A stretch of 53,112 nucleotides of DNA from Comamonadaceae bacterium (GCA_013297875.1 JAAFIW010000028.1:1-53112), one strand, 5' to 3'. Counted from the stretch's first letter, positions 9,518-18,703 are shown. Translations and numbers: made by a program. The notes: generated by a model not told the origin, from the sequence alone.

Positions 9518-10459
9518 ATGCAAGCCGCCTGGATCAAGCACCCACCCCATTTGTGGCAACCCGGCACGCTGGACCGCCAGGCGCTGGCGCTGCAGGCGGC
9601 GCAATTGCAGGCGCAGCCCGACTTCACGGGGGTGTGCCACCAATTTGCCACGCAGCTGCAAGCGGCTTACCAAAACAGCTGGGCGCTGAACCGGGTGATG
9701 CGCGAGCACGCACGCTTTGCGCTGGTGGCGTTTGTGATGTACCTGCACCACCAGGCCGGGCGCAGTGAGCCGGGTGTGACGTATTCGCGGGTGGTTCAGC
9801 TGTTTGCGGCGGGCCAGCAGGCCCAGGTGGGTGCGCTGGCCACGCCGACCCGCATCAAGGCCATGCTCAGTCTGGCGGTGCTCACCGGCCAGCTGCAGCG
9901 CGTGCCAGCAAGCGGCGACCGACGGGTCAAGCTGCTGGTGCCTACCGACAAGATGATTGCGCCCTCGCTGCAGTGGCTGCGCGGCGTGCTGCAGGCCATT
10001 GCCCCCGTGCTGCCGCTGGCCGACACGCCCCAGCGCCTGGCCGCCCTGCCCGGCTTTCTGGGCGAGGTGCTGAGCTACCAGGTGCTGGCCTATCTGCACG
10101 ACCAGTTCACCTTGCACGAAAGCTTTGCCGGCATTCAGCGCATCATGCGGCGCGAAAACGGCTATGTGACCTTGATGGAGATCGTGCGCACGATGCACCC
10201 AAGCGGCGACCAGTGGCTGGCCGCTGCCCCTAGCGTGAGCCTGGCCGAGCGCTTTCAAAGCTCGCGCGGCACGGTGCGCAACATCGTGCAGGAAGCCATG
10301 CAGGAGGGCTGGCTACACACCAGCGACCGGGGCGGTCACACCCTGGCACTGAGCCCCGCATTTGCCAGCGACTGCCAGCGCTGGGTGGCCTACGAGATGG
10401 TGTGGATGGCGGGGCTGGCGAATGCGGCGGCGCAGCGCTTGTCTGCGCTGCGGGGATGA
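9518..10459 (+). CDS. Two-HTH putative transcriptional regulator
   Basis: A 313-residue cytoplasmic protein with no close family that I recognise. The middle (~90-150; TPTRIKAMLSLAVLTGQLQR ... DRRVKLLVPTDKM) has the shape of a MarR/GntR-like winged helix, including a beta-wing with charged residues. A second helix-turn-helix-like stretch lies at ~245-275 (SLAERFQSSRGTVRNIVQEA). The ATG at 9518 is the first plausible start; no strong ribosome binding site is visible. It is divergent from the delta-60 protein gene and could regulate it, but that is inference. The 3' end converges on a metallophosphoesterase gene 55 bp away. Confidence 0.65.
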   Translation: MQAAWIKHPPHLWQPGTLDRQALALQAAQLQAQPDFTGVCHQFATQLQAAYQNSWALNRVMREHARFALVAFVMYLHHQAGRSEPGVTYSRVVQLFAAGQQAQVGALATPTRIKAMLSLAVLTGQLQRVPASGDRRVKLLVPTDKMIAPSLQWLRGVLQAIAPVLPLADTPQRLAALPGFLGEVLSYQVLAYLHDQFTLHESFAGIQRIMRRENGYVTLMEIVRTMHPSGDQWLAAAPSVSLAERFQSSRGTVRNIVQEAMQEGWLHTSDRGGHTLALSPAFASDCQRWVAYEMVWMAGLANAAAQRLSALRG

Positions 10460-10514
10460 GGCCGTTCAGCCGTGATGGGCAACGCGGCGTAAACAAGCAG
10501 ACCGGCAGACGGGC

Positions 10515-11351
10515 TCAAACCTCCATCACCCACTGCGGCTCAAACCCGGCCTGCTCGCCACTTTTGGCGTAACCCAGCGGGTTGGTCCGCACCTGGCATT
10601 TGCCAATGTGGTAGTGGCTGGGGCAGTGCAAATGCCCATGCAGCCACACATCGGCCAGGGGCACCAGCTCGTCCAGCGAATTGCAAAAACCGGCGGTGCC
10701 GGGGGTGATGCCGTAGCGCGGGTCGTGGCTTTTCAGGCTGGGAGCGAAGTGGGTGATGACCACGGTTTTGCCATCAAACGGCTGCTGTAGCTGCGCCGCC
10801 AGCCAGGCCTGGCACACCAGCGCTTCGTCGCGCACGGCGGTGGCATCAAAGGGCTGGCTGTGGCGGGTGGTGCCGACTTTGTTCAGGTAGAAGTTGGCCG
10901 CATGGCTGGCTCTCTGCCGCGCATTCAGGCGGTGCGTCATGGCGCCCGGTGCGCTCTCGGGCATGCGCTGGGGCCAATGGCACAGCGCGTCAAAGTCGGT
11001 CCACAAGGTGGTGCCGATCAGGCGCACACCGCCCATTTCAAGCGTTTCTTTTTCCAACCAGATCATGCCCAAGCCCTCGGCATGGGCGCGCAGGGCGGCA
11101 TAGCAGGCATCAAAGTCCTGCCCGTCAAACTCATGGTTGCCAGGTAAATAGACCACCGGCACCGGCCAGTTGCCCAGCTTGGGCGAAAAGCGGGTCAGGC
11201 ACCAGTCTGGCTGGCCGTGGCGCGACAAGGGCGCATCAGGCAGCGCGCCAATGTCGCCGGCCAGTATCAGCAGGTCGGCGTCGGGCGCGGGTTGGGGAAT
11301 GAAGCTGGGGTCGACTTCCAGGTGCAGGTCGCTTAATAGTTGGAGTTTCAT
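10515..11351 (-). CDS. Calcineurin-like metallophosphoesterase
   Basis: A 278-residue protein with the full set of metal-binding motifs of the calcineurin-like phosphoesterase superfamily: SDLHLE near the N-terminus (D8, H10), LAGDIG, LPGNHEFD, VVITHF and HGHLH. Members hydrolyse phosphomono- or phosphodiesters with a two-metal centre. The substrate cannot be told from sequence. No signal peptide, so probably cytoplasmic. It is separated from the downstream-facing fic gene by 80 bp that contain a MITE-end relic. Convergent with the wHTH gene. Confidence 0.85.
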   Translation of the reverse strand: MKLQLLSDLHLEVDPSFIPQPAPDADLLILAGDIGALPDAPLSRHGQPDWCLTRFSPKLGNWPVPVVYLPGNHEFDGQDFDACYAALRAHAEGLGMIWLEKETLEMGGVRLIGTTLWTDFDALCHWPQRMPESAPGAMTHRLNARQRASHAANFYLNKVGTTRHSQPFDATAVRDEALVCQAWLAAQLQQPFDGKTVVITHFAPSLKSHDPRYGITPGTAGFCNSLDELVPLADVWLHGHLHCPSHYHIGKCQVRTNPLGYAKSGEQAGFEPQWVMEV

Positions 11352-11402
11352 GTGGGCAAGTATGCCCAGGCCAATACCGGGGCTGGCGGCGACGGAAATA
11401 AT

Positions 11403-11426
11403 CCTAGAAACAGCAATTGACCGCTT
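11403..11426. repeat. Relic of a MITE end
   Basis: CCTAGAAACAGCAATTGACC followed by GCTT matches, with one difference, the terminal sequence of the element at 23762-23998 read inward from its right end. It lies six bases from the fic stop codon. Only one end is visible here. Confidence 0.7.
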
Positions 11427-11431
11427 ATCCC

Positions 11432-12958
11432 TTAGCTATCCGTCTTCACTGTGACCAACGATGAAATGAGGCTTGCGAAGGGTGCGATGTCTTGCATGAC
11501 GCTGGTTTGCTCCAATGCCGCCATGTATTCGGTGCGTCGTTCCAATGGCACCACCGTCCACGGGTAAGCTCCAGATGCCATCATGACGTTCATTAAAAAT
11601 CGTCCCATGCGCCCATTGCCATCGAAATAGGGATGTATGTAGACGAACATGAAGTGCCCCATCACGACCCTGACCGCTGGTTCTGGTTCGTTCTGCAACA
11701 GATCAAAGAAGGCAGGCATTAATTCACGTACGGCTTCGTAACGCGGCGGCACGTGCATCGAACGACGGATATAAACCGGGCCGTTGCGGTAGCCCGCGAG
11801 ATCAGCAGGTTTGATCAATCCGGCGCTGACACTCGGGCCGAACAGTTCGCGGTACCAGGCGCTGTGATCGCTGCTGGCGATCAGTCCCGCGTTCTGGTTG
11901 CTCAAAACCTTTTCGACGCTTTTCTTGACCTGCTGGAAGGCCTGCCAGTACCCGCGCGCCGCAAGAGCATCTCGATGATTGCGGTCGGCCTCAACACTGG
12001 TCGGATTCCAGTGGCCAGACCGAACGCGCTCGATCAGCTCAGGGGAGACGCGGTAGCCTTCAATCGACAGGGAGTTATACGCATCGCTGACATAGACCTC
12101 ATCCAGATGATGAAGGTATGAGGCGGTATCTGTCTGCTGTGGCACGGCCGTGAAGTTTTGCAGGACATCGGCCCTCATCTTGTCCCATATCATGCGCGCC
12201 CGGTTGACGTATGGGGAAGTTTCCCGCAAGGCGAATGCCATGGGTGGCAAGCCTTTGAAAGGGTCGGTTTCGTTGACGGTATAGCCAGCGGCCCGCATCG
12301 TGGCGACGATGTTGTCAGCGATGGTGCTTCGTCCAATATTGCGGAAAGCACCCGCCAATCGTCCGGCGACCGTGCTGTGCCCGCCTTCAAGGAGGCGGCT
12401 CAATACATCAGAAGCGTCCGTGATGGCGGCAAGGGTTGCCCGCATCACGATGGGTTGTGCTGCGAAGTGCGTAGGGGAACAAGAGATGAGCGCTGAAGGC
12501 AGTTTGAACACGCGCAGCCCGTCTTTGATTTCAATATCCTGCGCCGGGGGCATTTCCAGGCGCAAATCAAAGATCGACGTTTCATGGGGAAGCGGGGTTG
12601 GTTTGTTGCCGCCTTTCGGGGAGCGGATCAATATCTGCCGAGGCACCGCCCAGTCGCCCGCATGAAGCGTCAGGGAGTGCTCGGGGCTGACACACCAATC
12701 ATTGCCAAATCGTTCGGTCAGGTAGCCCGCGCAAAACGTCCAAAACGATGCGTACCAGGCAGTGCTTTCTCCGCCCAGTTCGTCAGGACGGGTAGGGATG
12801 TACCAGCCCTTCATGACCTCGCGGATGAACCCATTTTTGAGCAACCGCTCCCGGTGTACCCGGGTCACATCACTCGCCCGGATAGCCACCAACCCCCGAT
12901 CCTGAAGCTGCTTCAGAATTTCGAGGGAGGCGGCTAGATTCACTGCGGGCGTTGCCAT
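11432..12958 (-). CDS. Fic family protein with AbiEi-like N-terminal domain
   Basis: A 508-residue protein. The Fic core motif is intact at ~442-450 (HPYFDGNGR, followed by MGR), so AMP transfer (or transfer of another nucleotide) to a target hydroxyl is expected. The motif SLSIEG at ~296-301 fits the (S/T)xxxE(G/N) inhibitory helix that lies N-terminal to the Fic core in class II proteins, which implies autoinhibition. Residues 1-~180 (LKQLQDRGLVAIRASDVTRV ... GWYIPTRPDELGGES) look like the winged-helix antitoxin AbiEi, a DNA-binding fold. Three evenly spaced repeats directly upstream may be its operator. It may be an autoregulated toxin-like enzyme or a housekeeping AMPylator; the window does not decide. 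Confidence 0.85.
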   Translation of the reverse strand: MATPAVNLAASLEILKQLQDRGLVAIRASDVTRVHRERLLKNGFIREVMKGWYIPTRPDELGGESTAWYASFWTFCAGYLTERFGNDWCVSPEHSLTLHAGDWAVPRQILIRSPKGGNKPTPLPHETSIFDLRLEMPPAQDIEIKDGLRVFKLPSALISCSPTHFAAQPIVMRATLAAITDASDVLSRLLEGGHSTVAGRLAGAFRNIGRSTIADNIVATMRAAGYTVNETDPFKGLPPMAFALRETSPYVNRARMIWDKMRADVLQNFTAVPQQTDTASYLHHLDEVYVSDAYNSLSIEGYRVSPELIERVRSGHWNPTSVEADRNHRDALAARGYWQAFQQVKKSVEKVLSNQNAGLIASSDHSAWYRELFGPSVSAGLIKPADLAGYRNGPVYIRRSMHVPPRYEAVRELMPAFFDLLQNEPEPAVRVVMGHFMFVYIHPYFDGNGRMGRFLMNVMMASGAYPWTVVPLERRTEYMAALEQTSVMQDIAPFASLISSLVTVKTDS

Positions 12959-12981
12959 GGTGTGTTTCCGTAATTGTTATT

Positions 12982-13040
12982 TTTAGGTTATTTTGTCATT
13001 TTATATTTAGGTTATTACGCTATGTTGTTTTTAGGTTATT
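12982..13040 (-). promoter_or_regulatory. Three direct repeats spaced 24 bp apart upstream of fic
   Basis: TTTAGGTTATT occurs at 12982-12992, 13006-13016 and 13030-13040, exactly 24 bp apart start to start. The array lies 24-82 bp before the fic start codon in an AT-rich stretch unlike its surroundings. On the coding strand the unit is AATAACCTAAA and the array overlaps TATAAAAT-like promoter sequence. It is a strong candidate operator, perhaps bound by the protein's own AbiEi-like domain (inference). Confidence 0.6.
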
Positions 13041-13130
13041 TCGTACTAAGAATGGATGAGCCAAAGAAAACGGGCTCCGGGGATAATCTTTTTACCCTGA
13101 CCGAGCCACAGGCCCCGCAGGCAGCAAACC

Positions 13131-15623
13131 CTAAACCGGCACCAGCTTGGCCACGCTCAGTGCCAGCCACTTCACGCCGTGGCGCGGAAAGTTCACCTGG
13201 GCGCGCGCTTCGGCGTCTACACCTTCCAGCGCTTGCACGGTGCCCTCGCCAAACTTGGTGTGAAAGACTTTCATGCCTTTTCGTATGCCGTGGCCAGACG
13301 GCGCTTTTTGCTCGGGCACGCTCTCTTCTACGGCCTTTTTGGATCCAAAAGTGCCACCCGACCATGTAGATCCTGCTCGGGCAGCTCCTGAATTTGTAGC
13401 ACCCCAGCTGCTTTTGAAACCAGAGCCAAAGCCCTGGTTCTTCGGCGTGAGCCAGCGCAGGGCGGCTTCGGGCAGCTCGTCGAAGAAGCGGCTTTTCAGG
13501 TTGTAGCGGGTCTGGCCGTGCAGCATGCGGGTCTGGCTGTGCGACAGGTACAGGCGCTTGCGGGCGCGGGTGATGGCCACATACATCAGGCGGCGTTCTT
13601 CCTCAATGCCTTCGTGGTCGCTGAGCGCGTTTTCGTTGGGGAACAGGCCTTCTTCCAGGCCGGTGATGAACACGCAGTCGAACTCCAGGCCTTTGGCGGA
13701 GTGCACGGTCATCAGCTGCACAGCGTCTTGGCCGACCTGGGCCTGGTTGTCTCCGGATTCGAGGGCGGCGTGGGTGAGAAACGCTGCCAGGGGACTGAGG
13801 GTTTCACCGGTGGCGTCGGGGGGTTGGTCGCTGTTGATGGAGGAAGTGGCGCTCATGCCCCCACCCCCGCCCTCCCCCGGAAGGGGAGGGAGCAATTCAG
13901 TGAATTCGGACTCACTCCCTCCCCTCCCGGGGGAGGGCTGGGGTGGGGGCATGCGTGTGTCCAAGCCTTGACTCGCAGGACTCTGACTCAACCCCGCCCC
14001 CAGTTCATCCACCGGCAGCGCCACCGCATCCCGTCCAAACCCTTCCACCGTCACAAAACTCTCGGCCGCATTGACCAGCTCTTCCAGGTTTTCTACCCGG
14101 TCGGCACCTTCTTTGTCCGCCTTGTAATGCTCGATCAGCCCGGAATGCTCCAGCACTGCTTCAATGATGTCGCGTAGCGTCATTTGCGCGGTCTGCTCGC
14201 GCAACACATCCAGCTTGGCCACAAAGGCGCCGATGTTGGCACCCGCTTTGCCCGTGGCGGCGCTCACCGCGTCGTGCAGCGAGCAGCCGCTGAATTTGGC
14301 GATGTCTTGCAGTTGCTCCAGACTGCGCGCGCCGATGCCGCGCGGCGGGAAGTTCACCACGCGCAGAAAGCTGGTGTCGTCGTTGGGGTTCTCCAGCAGC
14401 CGCAAATACGCCAGTGCATGCTTGATCTCGGCGCGCTCGAAAAAGCGCAAACCGCCATACACGCGGTAGGGCACCTTGGCGTTGAACAGCGCAGTTTCGA
14501 TCACCCGGCTCTGCGCGTTGCTGCGGTAGAGCACCGCCATTTCCTTGCGTGAATAACCCGCTTCGATGCCCTGGTCACGCTGGAGCTGGCGCATTTCATC
14601 AACCATCCAGGTCGCCTCGGCAAAGTCGCTGGTGGCCTCATATACCCGCACCGGCTCGCCGGGCCCTTGCGTGGTGCGCAGGTTTTTACCCAGGCGCTTT
14701 TTATTATGGCCAATCAATTCATTGGCACTATCCAAAATATTGCTGTAGCTGCGGTAGTTTTGTTCGAGTTTGATCTGGTGCTGCACCGCAAACTCGCGCA
14801 CAAAATCAGCCATGTTGCCCACCCGCGCACCGCGAAAGGCATAAATACTCTGATCGTCGTCGCCCACCGCCAATACTGCGGACTCTGAACCTGCCAGCAT
14901 CTTGATCCACGCATATTGCAGCTTGTTGGTATCCTGAAACTCGTCAATCAAGATATGCCGGAAGCGCCGCTGGTAGTGCTCGCGAATGGGGTCGTTGTCG
15001 CGCAGCAGTTCATAGCTGCGCAGCATCAATTCGCCAAAATCCACCACGCCTTCGCGCTGGCATTGGTCTTCATACAGTTGGTATATCTCGACTTTGCGGC
15101 GGGTTTCATCGTCGCGCACCTGCACCGCACCGGGGCGCAGACCGTCTTCTTTGCAGCTGGCAATAAACCACATGGTTTGTTTGGCCGGAAAGCGCTCGTC
15201 GTCCACGTTGTTTTGTTTCATCAAGCGTTTGATGGCCGACAGCTGGTCTTGCGTATCGAGTATTTGAAAGCTCTGCGGCAAATTGGCCAGCTTGTAATGC
15301 GCCCGCAAAAACCGGTTGCACAACCCGTGAAAGGTGCCAATCCACATGCCCCGCACATTCACCGGCAGCATGGCCGACAGGCGGGTCATCATTTCTTTGG
15401 CGGCTTTGTTGGTAAACGTGACGGCGAGCACGCCGCCGGGCGTGATGTGGCCGTTTTGCAGCAGCCAGGCGATGCGGGTGGTGAGCACCCGGGTTTTGCC
15501 GGAGCCTGCGCCGGCCAGGATCAAGGCGTGCTCGGCGGGCAAAGTGACGGCAGCGAGTTGCTCGTCGTTCAGGTTGGCAAGAAGCGGGGAAGAAGCGGGA
15601 ACGGGGTCAAAAGGGGAATGCAT
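13131..15623 (-). CDS. uvrD: ATP-dependent DNA helicase UvrD/PcrA
   Basis: An 830-residue superfamily 1A helicase that unwinds DNA 3'-5' in nucleotide excision and mismatch repair. Motifs seen: Q-motif region LNDEQLAAV, Walker A AGAGSGKT (~36-43), Walker B with DEFQDTN, DDDQSIYAFRGA, NYRS, MTVHSAKGLEFD and VAITRAR. The C-terminal Tudor-like segment is present (KVFHTKFGEGTV). Two abnormal segments occur. Residues ~558-590 (MPPPQPSPGRGG ... ELLPPLPGEGG) are encoded by a 98-bp hairpin element inserted in frame in the 2B region. Residues ~740-763 (ATNSGAARAGSTWSGG) are a degenerate copy of the dispersed repeat in the C-terminal linker. The core motifs are untouched, so the enzyme is probably functional. 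Runs in the same direction as fic. Confidence 0.95.
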   Translation of the reverse strand: MHSPFDPVPASSPLLANLNDEQLAAVTLPAEHALILAGAGSGKTRVLTTRIAWLLQNGHITPGGVLAVTFTNKAAKEMMTRLSAMLPVNVRGMWIGTFHGLCNRFLRAHYKLANLPQSFQILDTQDQLSAIKRLMKQNNVDDERFPAKQTMWFIASCKEDGLRPGAVQVRDDETRRKVEIYQLYEDQCQREGVVDFGELMLRSYELLRDNDPIREHYQRRFRHILIDEFQDTNKLQYAWIKMLAGSESAVLAVGDDDQSIYAFRGARVGNMADFVREFAVQHQIKLEQNYRSYSNILDSANELIGHNKKRLGKNLRTTQGPGEPVRVYEATSDFAEATWMVDEMRQLQRDQGIEAGYSRKEMAVLYRSNAQSRVIETALFNAKVPYRVYGGLRFFERAEIKHALAYLRLLENPNDDTSFLRVVNFPPRGIGARSLEQLQDIAKFSGCSLHDAVSAATGKAGANIGAFVAKLDVLREQTAQMTLRDIIEAVLEHSGLIEHYKADKEGADRVENLEELVNAAESFVTVEGFGRDAVALPVDELGAGLSQSPASQGLDTRMPPPQPSPGRGGSESEFTELLPPLPGEGGGGGMSATSSINSDQPPDATGETLSPLAAFLTHAALESGDNQAQVGQDAVQLMTVHSAKGLEFDCVFITGLEEGLFPNENALSDHEGIEEERRLMYVAITRARKRLYLSHSQTRMLHGQTRYNLKSRFFDELPEAALRWLTPKNQGFGSGFKSSWGATNSGAARAGSTWSGGTFGSKKAVEESVPEQKAPSGHGIRKGMKVFHTKFGEGTVQALEGVDAEARAQVNFPRHGVKWLALSVAKLVPV
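13333..13402 (+). repeat. Degenerate dispersed repeat inside uvrD
   Basis: GACCATGTAGATCCTGCTCG followed by GGCAGCTCCTGAATTTG aligns over about 60 bp with the family consensus (CCCATGTAAATACTGCTCAA, GCAGCTATCAATTCAGGAG). It is read in frame as part of the UvrD C-terminal linker. Confidence 0.65.
13855..13952. repeat. 98-bp hairpin element inserted in uvrD
   Basis: Inverted arms 13855-13892 and 13915-13952 match at 36 of 38 positions around a 22-base loop; the outer ends read ATGCCCCCACCCC. The composition (long C and G runs) is unlike the surrounding gene. Palindromes of this sort are scattered in many proteobacterial genomes. It is translated in frame as a Pro/Gly-rich loop. Confidence 0.85.
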
Positions 15624-15679
15624 GGCCCAATCGTAGCGGTGCGCGGGCGCTACTGCGGTGCTCTGGGTTCCTTAAACAT

Positions 15680-15730
15680 CAAAAACAGCTCACAGCCCAT
15701 GTAGATACTGCTCAAGCAGCTATCAATTTA
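15680..15730 (+). repeat. Dispersed repeat, copy 4
   Basis: CAGCCCATGTAGATACTGCT followed by CAAGCAGCTATCAATTTA. It ends directly at the stop codon of the binding-protein gene. Confidence 0.85.
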
Positions 15731-16891
15731 CTAGCGAATAATTTTCCCATCGGGCGTGATGGACACCAGATCAATCGCCCGCACCGAGTCGCGCAGACCC
15801 GCGCGCAGGTTGATGCGAAAGCCGCCCACGTCGTAGTTGTTCAGCGCCGTCATGGCGCGCTGCAGACCCGCTTTGTCAAAACCCTTGCCGGCACGGCGCA
15901 CGCTTTCGGCCAGCGATTTGGCGGCGATGAAGCCCTCCAGGCTTTCGTAGCTGGGCGATTGATCGGAGTTGTCCACCGCGGCCAGGTACTCCTTGACGAT
16001 GGGCGTGGCCGAGCTGCGCGGCGAGGGCACGACCTGCGACACCACCACGCCGCCGATTTCCTTGCCCAAAGCGGTAAACAGCGGGTCAATCCCCACCACC
16101 GAGAAATTCAAAAATCCACCGGCGTAACCGGTTTTGCGCATTTTGCGAATAAAGGCGGCGGTGGTGTTAAACAGCGCCACCTGAATAATGGCCTGGGGCT
16201 GGCCCTTGGCCAGCTCGGCCACGGCGGCGTCCACCTTGTCGCTGTTGGCTGGCACAAAGGCGCTGGCCACCAAGGGCGGCAGCTTGAGTTCGGCAATGGC
16301 GGCGTTGACCGCAGCCAGGCCTGCGCGGCCCATGGCGTCGTCTTCGGCCAGCACGGCAATGCGGTTTTGGCCCAGGGTGGAGGTGTGGCGCACCATGCGC
16401 ATGGCTTCGTCGGCCAGGCTGGGGCGCACATGAAATACGGTGGGAAAGTCGGCTCCACGCAGCATGTCAGACGCCGCAAACGGACCAAACAGCGTCGCGC
16501 CTTCGGCTTTTGCCACGGCGGCAGCGGCGTCGCTGCTGGCGGTGCCCACAAAGCCAAACAGCACATCGGCACCCTCGGCCAGCAGTTTTTTGGCGTTTTC
16601 GCCAGCCCGCTTGGCCTCGTAGCCGTCGTCTAGCTGCTTTAAGTCAAATGTGAAGCCGGGGTTGTCTTTACGAGCGTTGTGCGCATCAAAAAACAGCTTG
16701 GCACCACCGGCAAAAGCCAGCCCGATTTCGCTGGCCGCGCCGGTGAGCGGCACCGACTGACCCACCACAATTTTTCGGACACCGGCCGCAGCCGGTCTTG
16801 TCTGGCTCCAGGCTGGAACCATCAGGCAGGCCGCCGCCGCGCCCAGGAGCGTGCGACGGGTGCGGAGCGAGGCAATCAGGTGGTCGGTCAT
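15731..16891 (-). CDS. ABC transporter substrate-binding protein, branched-chain amino acid type
   Basis: A 386-residue periplasmic binding protein of the LivJ-like (Peripla_BP_6) family. The N-terminus has a twin-arginine-like export signal (RTRRTLLGAAAACLMVPAWS) and the mature protein opens with IVVGQSVPLTGAASEIGLAF, typical of this family. The frame is open further upstream to 17083, but that would overlap trmB. The ATG at 16889-16891 is preceded by GGAG at good spacing, so I chose it. No permease or ATPase genes adjoin, so the partner transporter is elsewhere and the ligand is unknown. Comamonadaceae carry many such orphan binding proteins. A dispersed repeat follows the stop codon. Confidence 0.88.
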   Translation of the reverse strand: MTDHLIASLRTRRTLLGAAAACLMVPAWSQTRPAAAGVRKIVVGQSVPLTGAASEIGLAFAGGAKLFFDAHNARKDNPGFTFDLKQLDDGYEAKRAGENAKKLLAEGADVLFGFVGTASSDAAAAVAKAEGATLFGPFAASDMLRGADFPTVFHVRPSLADEAMRMVRHTSTLGQNRIAVLAEDDAMGRAGLAAVNAAIAELKLPPLVASAFVPANSDKVDAAVAELAKGQPQAIIQVALFNTTAAFIRKMRKTGYAGGFLNFSVVGIDPLFTALGKEIGGVVVSQVVPSPRSSATPIVKEYLAAVDNSDQSPSYESLEGFIAAKSLAESVRRAGKGFDKAGLQRAMTALNNYDVGGFRINLRAGLRDSVRAIDLVSITPDGKIIR

Positions 16892-16997
16892 ATAAAGCTC
16901 CATTTTTGTAAGTAAACGAAAAACCCAACGCAAAAATAATGCCACATACATTACTCCCATGCCTGCGCCGCGGCAACAGGGAGTTGCGGCATGCGGG

Positions 16998-17744
16998 TTA
17001 ATGGGTAGCTCTGTCTTTGTGCTCAGCACGCAAAAACACCAAATCCCACACGCCATGCCCCAATTTGATGCCCCGGTTTTCAAATTTGGTCAGGGGCCGA
17101 TAGGCTGGTTTGGGCGCAAAACCGTCAGCCGTGGTGGCGGTATTGGTCAGACCGGTCTCGGTTGACAACACCTGCAAAATTTGCTGCGCATAGGGTTGCC
17201 AGTCGGTGGCGCAATGCAAGTAGCCACCGGGTGCCAGGCGCGTGACCAACTGGGCCACCAGCGGCGGCTGGATCAGCCGACGCTTGTGGTGGCGGGCTTT
17301 GTGCCAGGGGTCGGGGAAAAAAATGTGGATGCCTGCTAACTGGCCCGGTGCCAGCATGTGGGAGAGCACCTGCACCGCGTCGTGTTGCACGATGCGGATG
17401 TTGGCAATACCGCGCTCGCCGATGTGCTTGAGTAGCGCGCCCACACCGGGCTGGTGTACTTCGCAGCACAAAAAATTGATATCCGGCAAGGTTTGCGCAA
17501 TTTTGGCGGTGGCATCGCCCATGCCAAAGCCAATTTCCAGCACCGTGGGCGCCTGGCGGCCAAAACAGACAGCCAAGTCCAGCGGTGCGTCCTGGTAAGG
17601 CAATAAAAATTGCGGCCCCAGGGTTTCAAAGGCCTTGGCCTGGCCGATCGTGGTGCGCCCCGCGCGCAGCACGTAGCTGCGAATGGCGCGGGGGTGGGCA
17701 ATGTTTGCAGCGGATGGGTTGGCGAGGTCAGTGTCTGGCGTCAT
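16998..17744 (-). CDS. trmB: tRNA (guanine-N7-)-methyltransferase TrmB
   Basis: A 248-residue SAM-dependent enzyme that makes m7G46 in the variable loop of tRNAs. Seen: SAM-binding loop [16 protein letters not shown] and the family signature [16 protein letters not shown], which contacts tRNA. Length is normal for proteobacterial TrmB. No signal peptide. It lies 26 bp downstream of the M48 protease gene on the same strand and about 106 bp before the binding-protein gene. Confidence 0.95.
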   Translation of the reverse strand: MTPDTDLANPSAANIAHPRAIRSYVLRAGRTTIGQAKAFETLGPQFLLPYQDAPLDLAVCFGRQAPTVLEIGFGMGDATAKIAQTLPDINFLCCEVHQPGVGALLKHIGERGIANIRIVQHDAVQVLSHMLAPGQLAGIHIFFPDPWHKARHHKRRLIQPPLVAQLVTRLAPGGYLHCATDWQPYAQQILQVLSTETGLTNTATTADGFAPKPAYRPLTKFENRGIKLGHGVWDLVFLRAEHKDRATH

Positions 17745-17770
17745 GCAGGCATGTTAGCCGCAGCACCCGC

Positions 17771-18703
17771 TTACTTGGCCGCGACTTCCACCGCTTTGGC
17801 GCGCGCTTCTGGGTCGGGGTGAGACGACAGCACCGACGAGCCACTGGGGCCAGACAGTTTGGCCAGCTTCATCAGCGCACTCACGCCTGCCGTGGTGGGA
17901 ATCTTGTTGGCCTTCATGAATTTCACGGCGTACAGGTCTGAATCAGATTCCTGGCTACGCGAGTGGGCGGAGGTCAGCGCCTTTTCAAAAATGCCTTTCA
18001 GGTTCCCGCCCACGCGGTTCATGATGTCCGAGCCACCTTTGCTGCTGGACAGGGCCGCTGTGGCACCTTTGGCAATGGCTGACGACTGGTAGGCATTTTT
18101 GATCGACGCCGTGCTGTGGCCCAGCTTGACGTGCGCAATCTCGTGGCCAATCACAAACATCAGCTCCTGATCGGTCATCAAATCCATCAAGCCGCTGTAC
18201 ACGCGCACCGTGCCGTCAGCCATTGCAAAGGCATTGACCTCGTTGGAGATGTATACCTTGTAGTTCAGCTTCACGCCGTCGTAGGTGCCCAGGCGGGCCA
18301 CCAGTTTGTTCAAGCGCCTGGTGTAAGGGCTGGAGGCTGGTGCCACCGTGTTTTCAGCGTCAGACTGTTTGGCCCAGCCTTGGGCCATCAGCTTCACATC
18401 GGCATCGGTGATGCTGGCTGCCTTGCCCAAATCCACCGCTGCGCCCAGCAGGTTGCTGCTTTTACTCCCACCAGTGCCACTGCCGCTGTCAGACGAAGCC
18501 AGCGAACCCAGGCTGCTCAAGGCACCGGTCACGCCGCTGCTGCTGGGTGCAGGCGCGGCGCTAGGTGCTGCCGAATTGGCGCTTGGTTTGGCTGCAGGTG
18601 CGGCAGCCGGTGGCGCAGGTGGGTTGGTCTGGCAGGCGGTCAATGCAACCAAAGAAGCCAATGAAGTGGCCAGAAACAGTGCGTTCAAACGATTCAGCGA
18701 CAT
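17771..18703 (-). CDS. M48 family metalloprotease, lipoprotein
   Basis: A 310-residue protein. The start at 18701-18703 gives a lipoprotein signal peptide (MSLNRLNALFLATSLASLVA then LTAC, the lipobox Cys); the frame extends 16 codons upstream without a better start. After a Pro/Ala/Ser-rich linker the peptidase domain carries the zinc motif HEIAH (within MFVIGHEIAHVKLGHS) and a downstream SRSQESDSD that supplies the third zinc ligand. Related proteins (LoiP/YcaL type) degrade misfolded outer-membrane proteins, so a role in envelope quality control is likely (inference). The motif is intact, so it should be active. Upstream neighbour is the glycine-rich secreted protein on the same strand, 99 bp away. 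Confidence 0.88.
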   Translation of the reverse strand: MSLNRLNALFLATSLASLVALTACQTNPPAPPAAAPAAKPSANSAAPSAAPAPSSSGVTGALSSLGSLASSDSGSGTGGSKSSNLLGAAVDLGKAASITDADVKLMAQGWAKQSDAENTVAPASSPYTRRLNKLVARLGTYDGVKLNYKVYISNEVNAFAMADGTVRVYSGLMDLMTDQELMFVIGHEIAHVKLGHSTASIKNAYQSSAIAKGATAALSSSKGGSDIMNRVGGNLKGIFEKALTSAHSRSQESDSDLYAVKFMKANKIPTTAGVSALMKLAKLSGPSGSSVLSSHPDPEARAKAVEVAAK

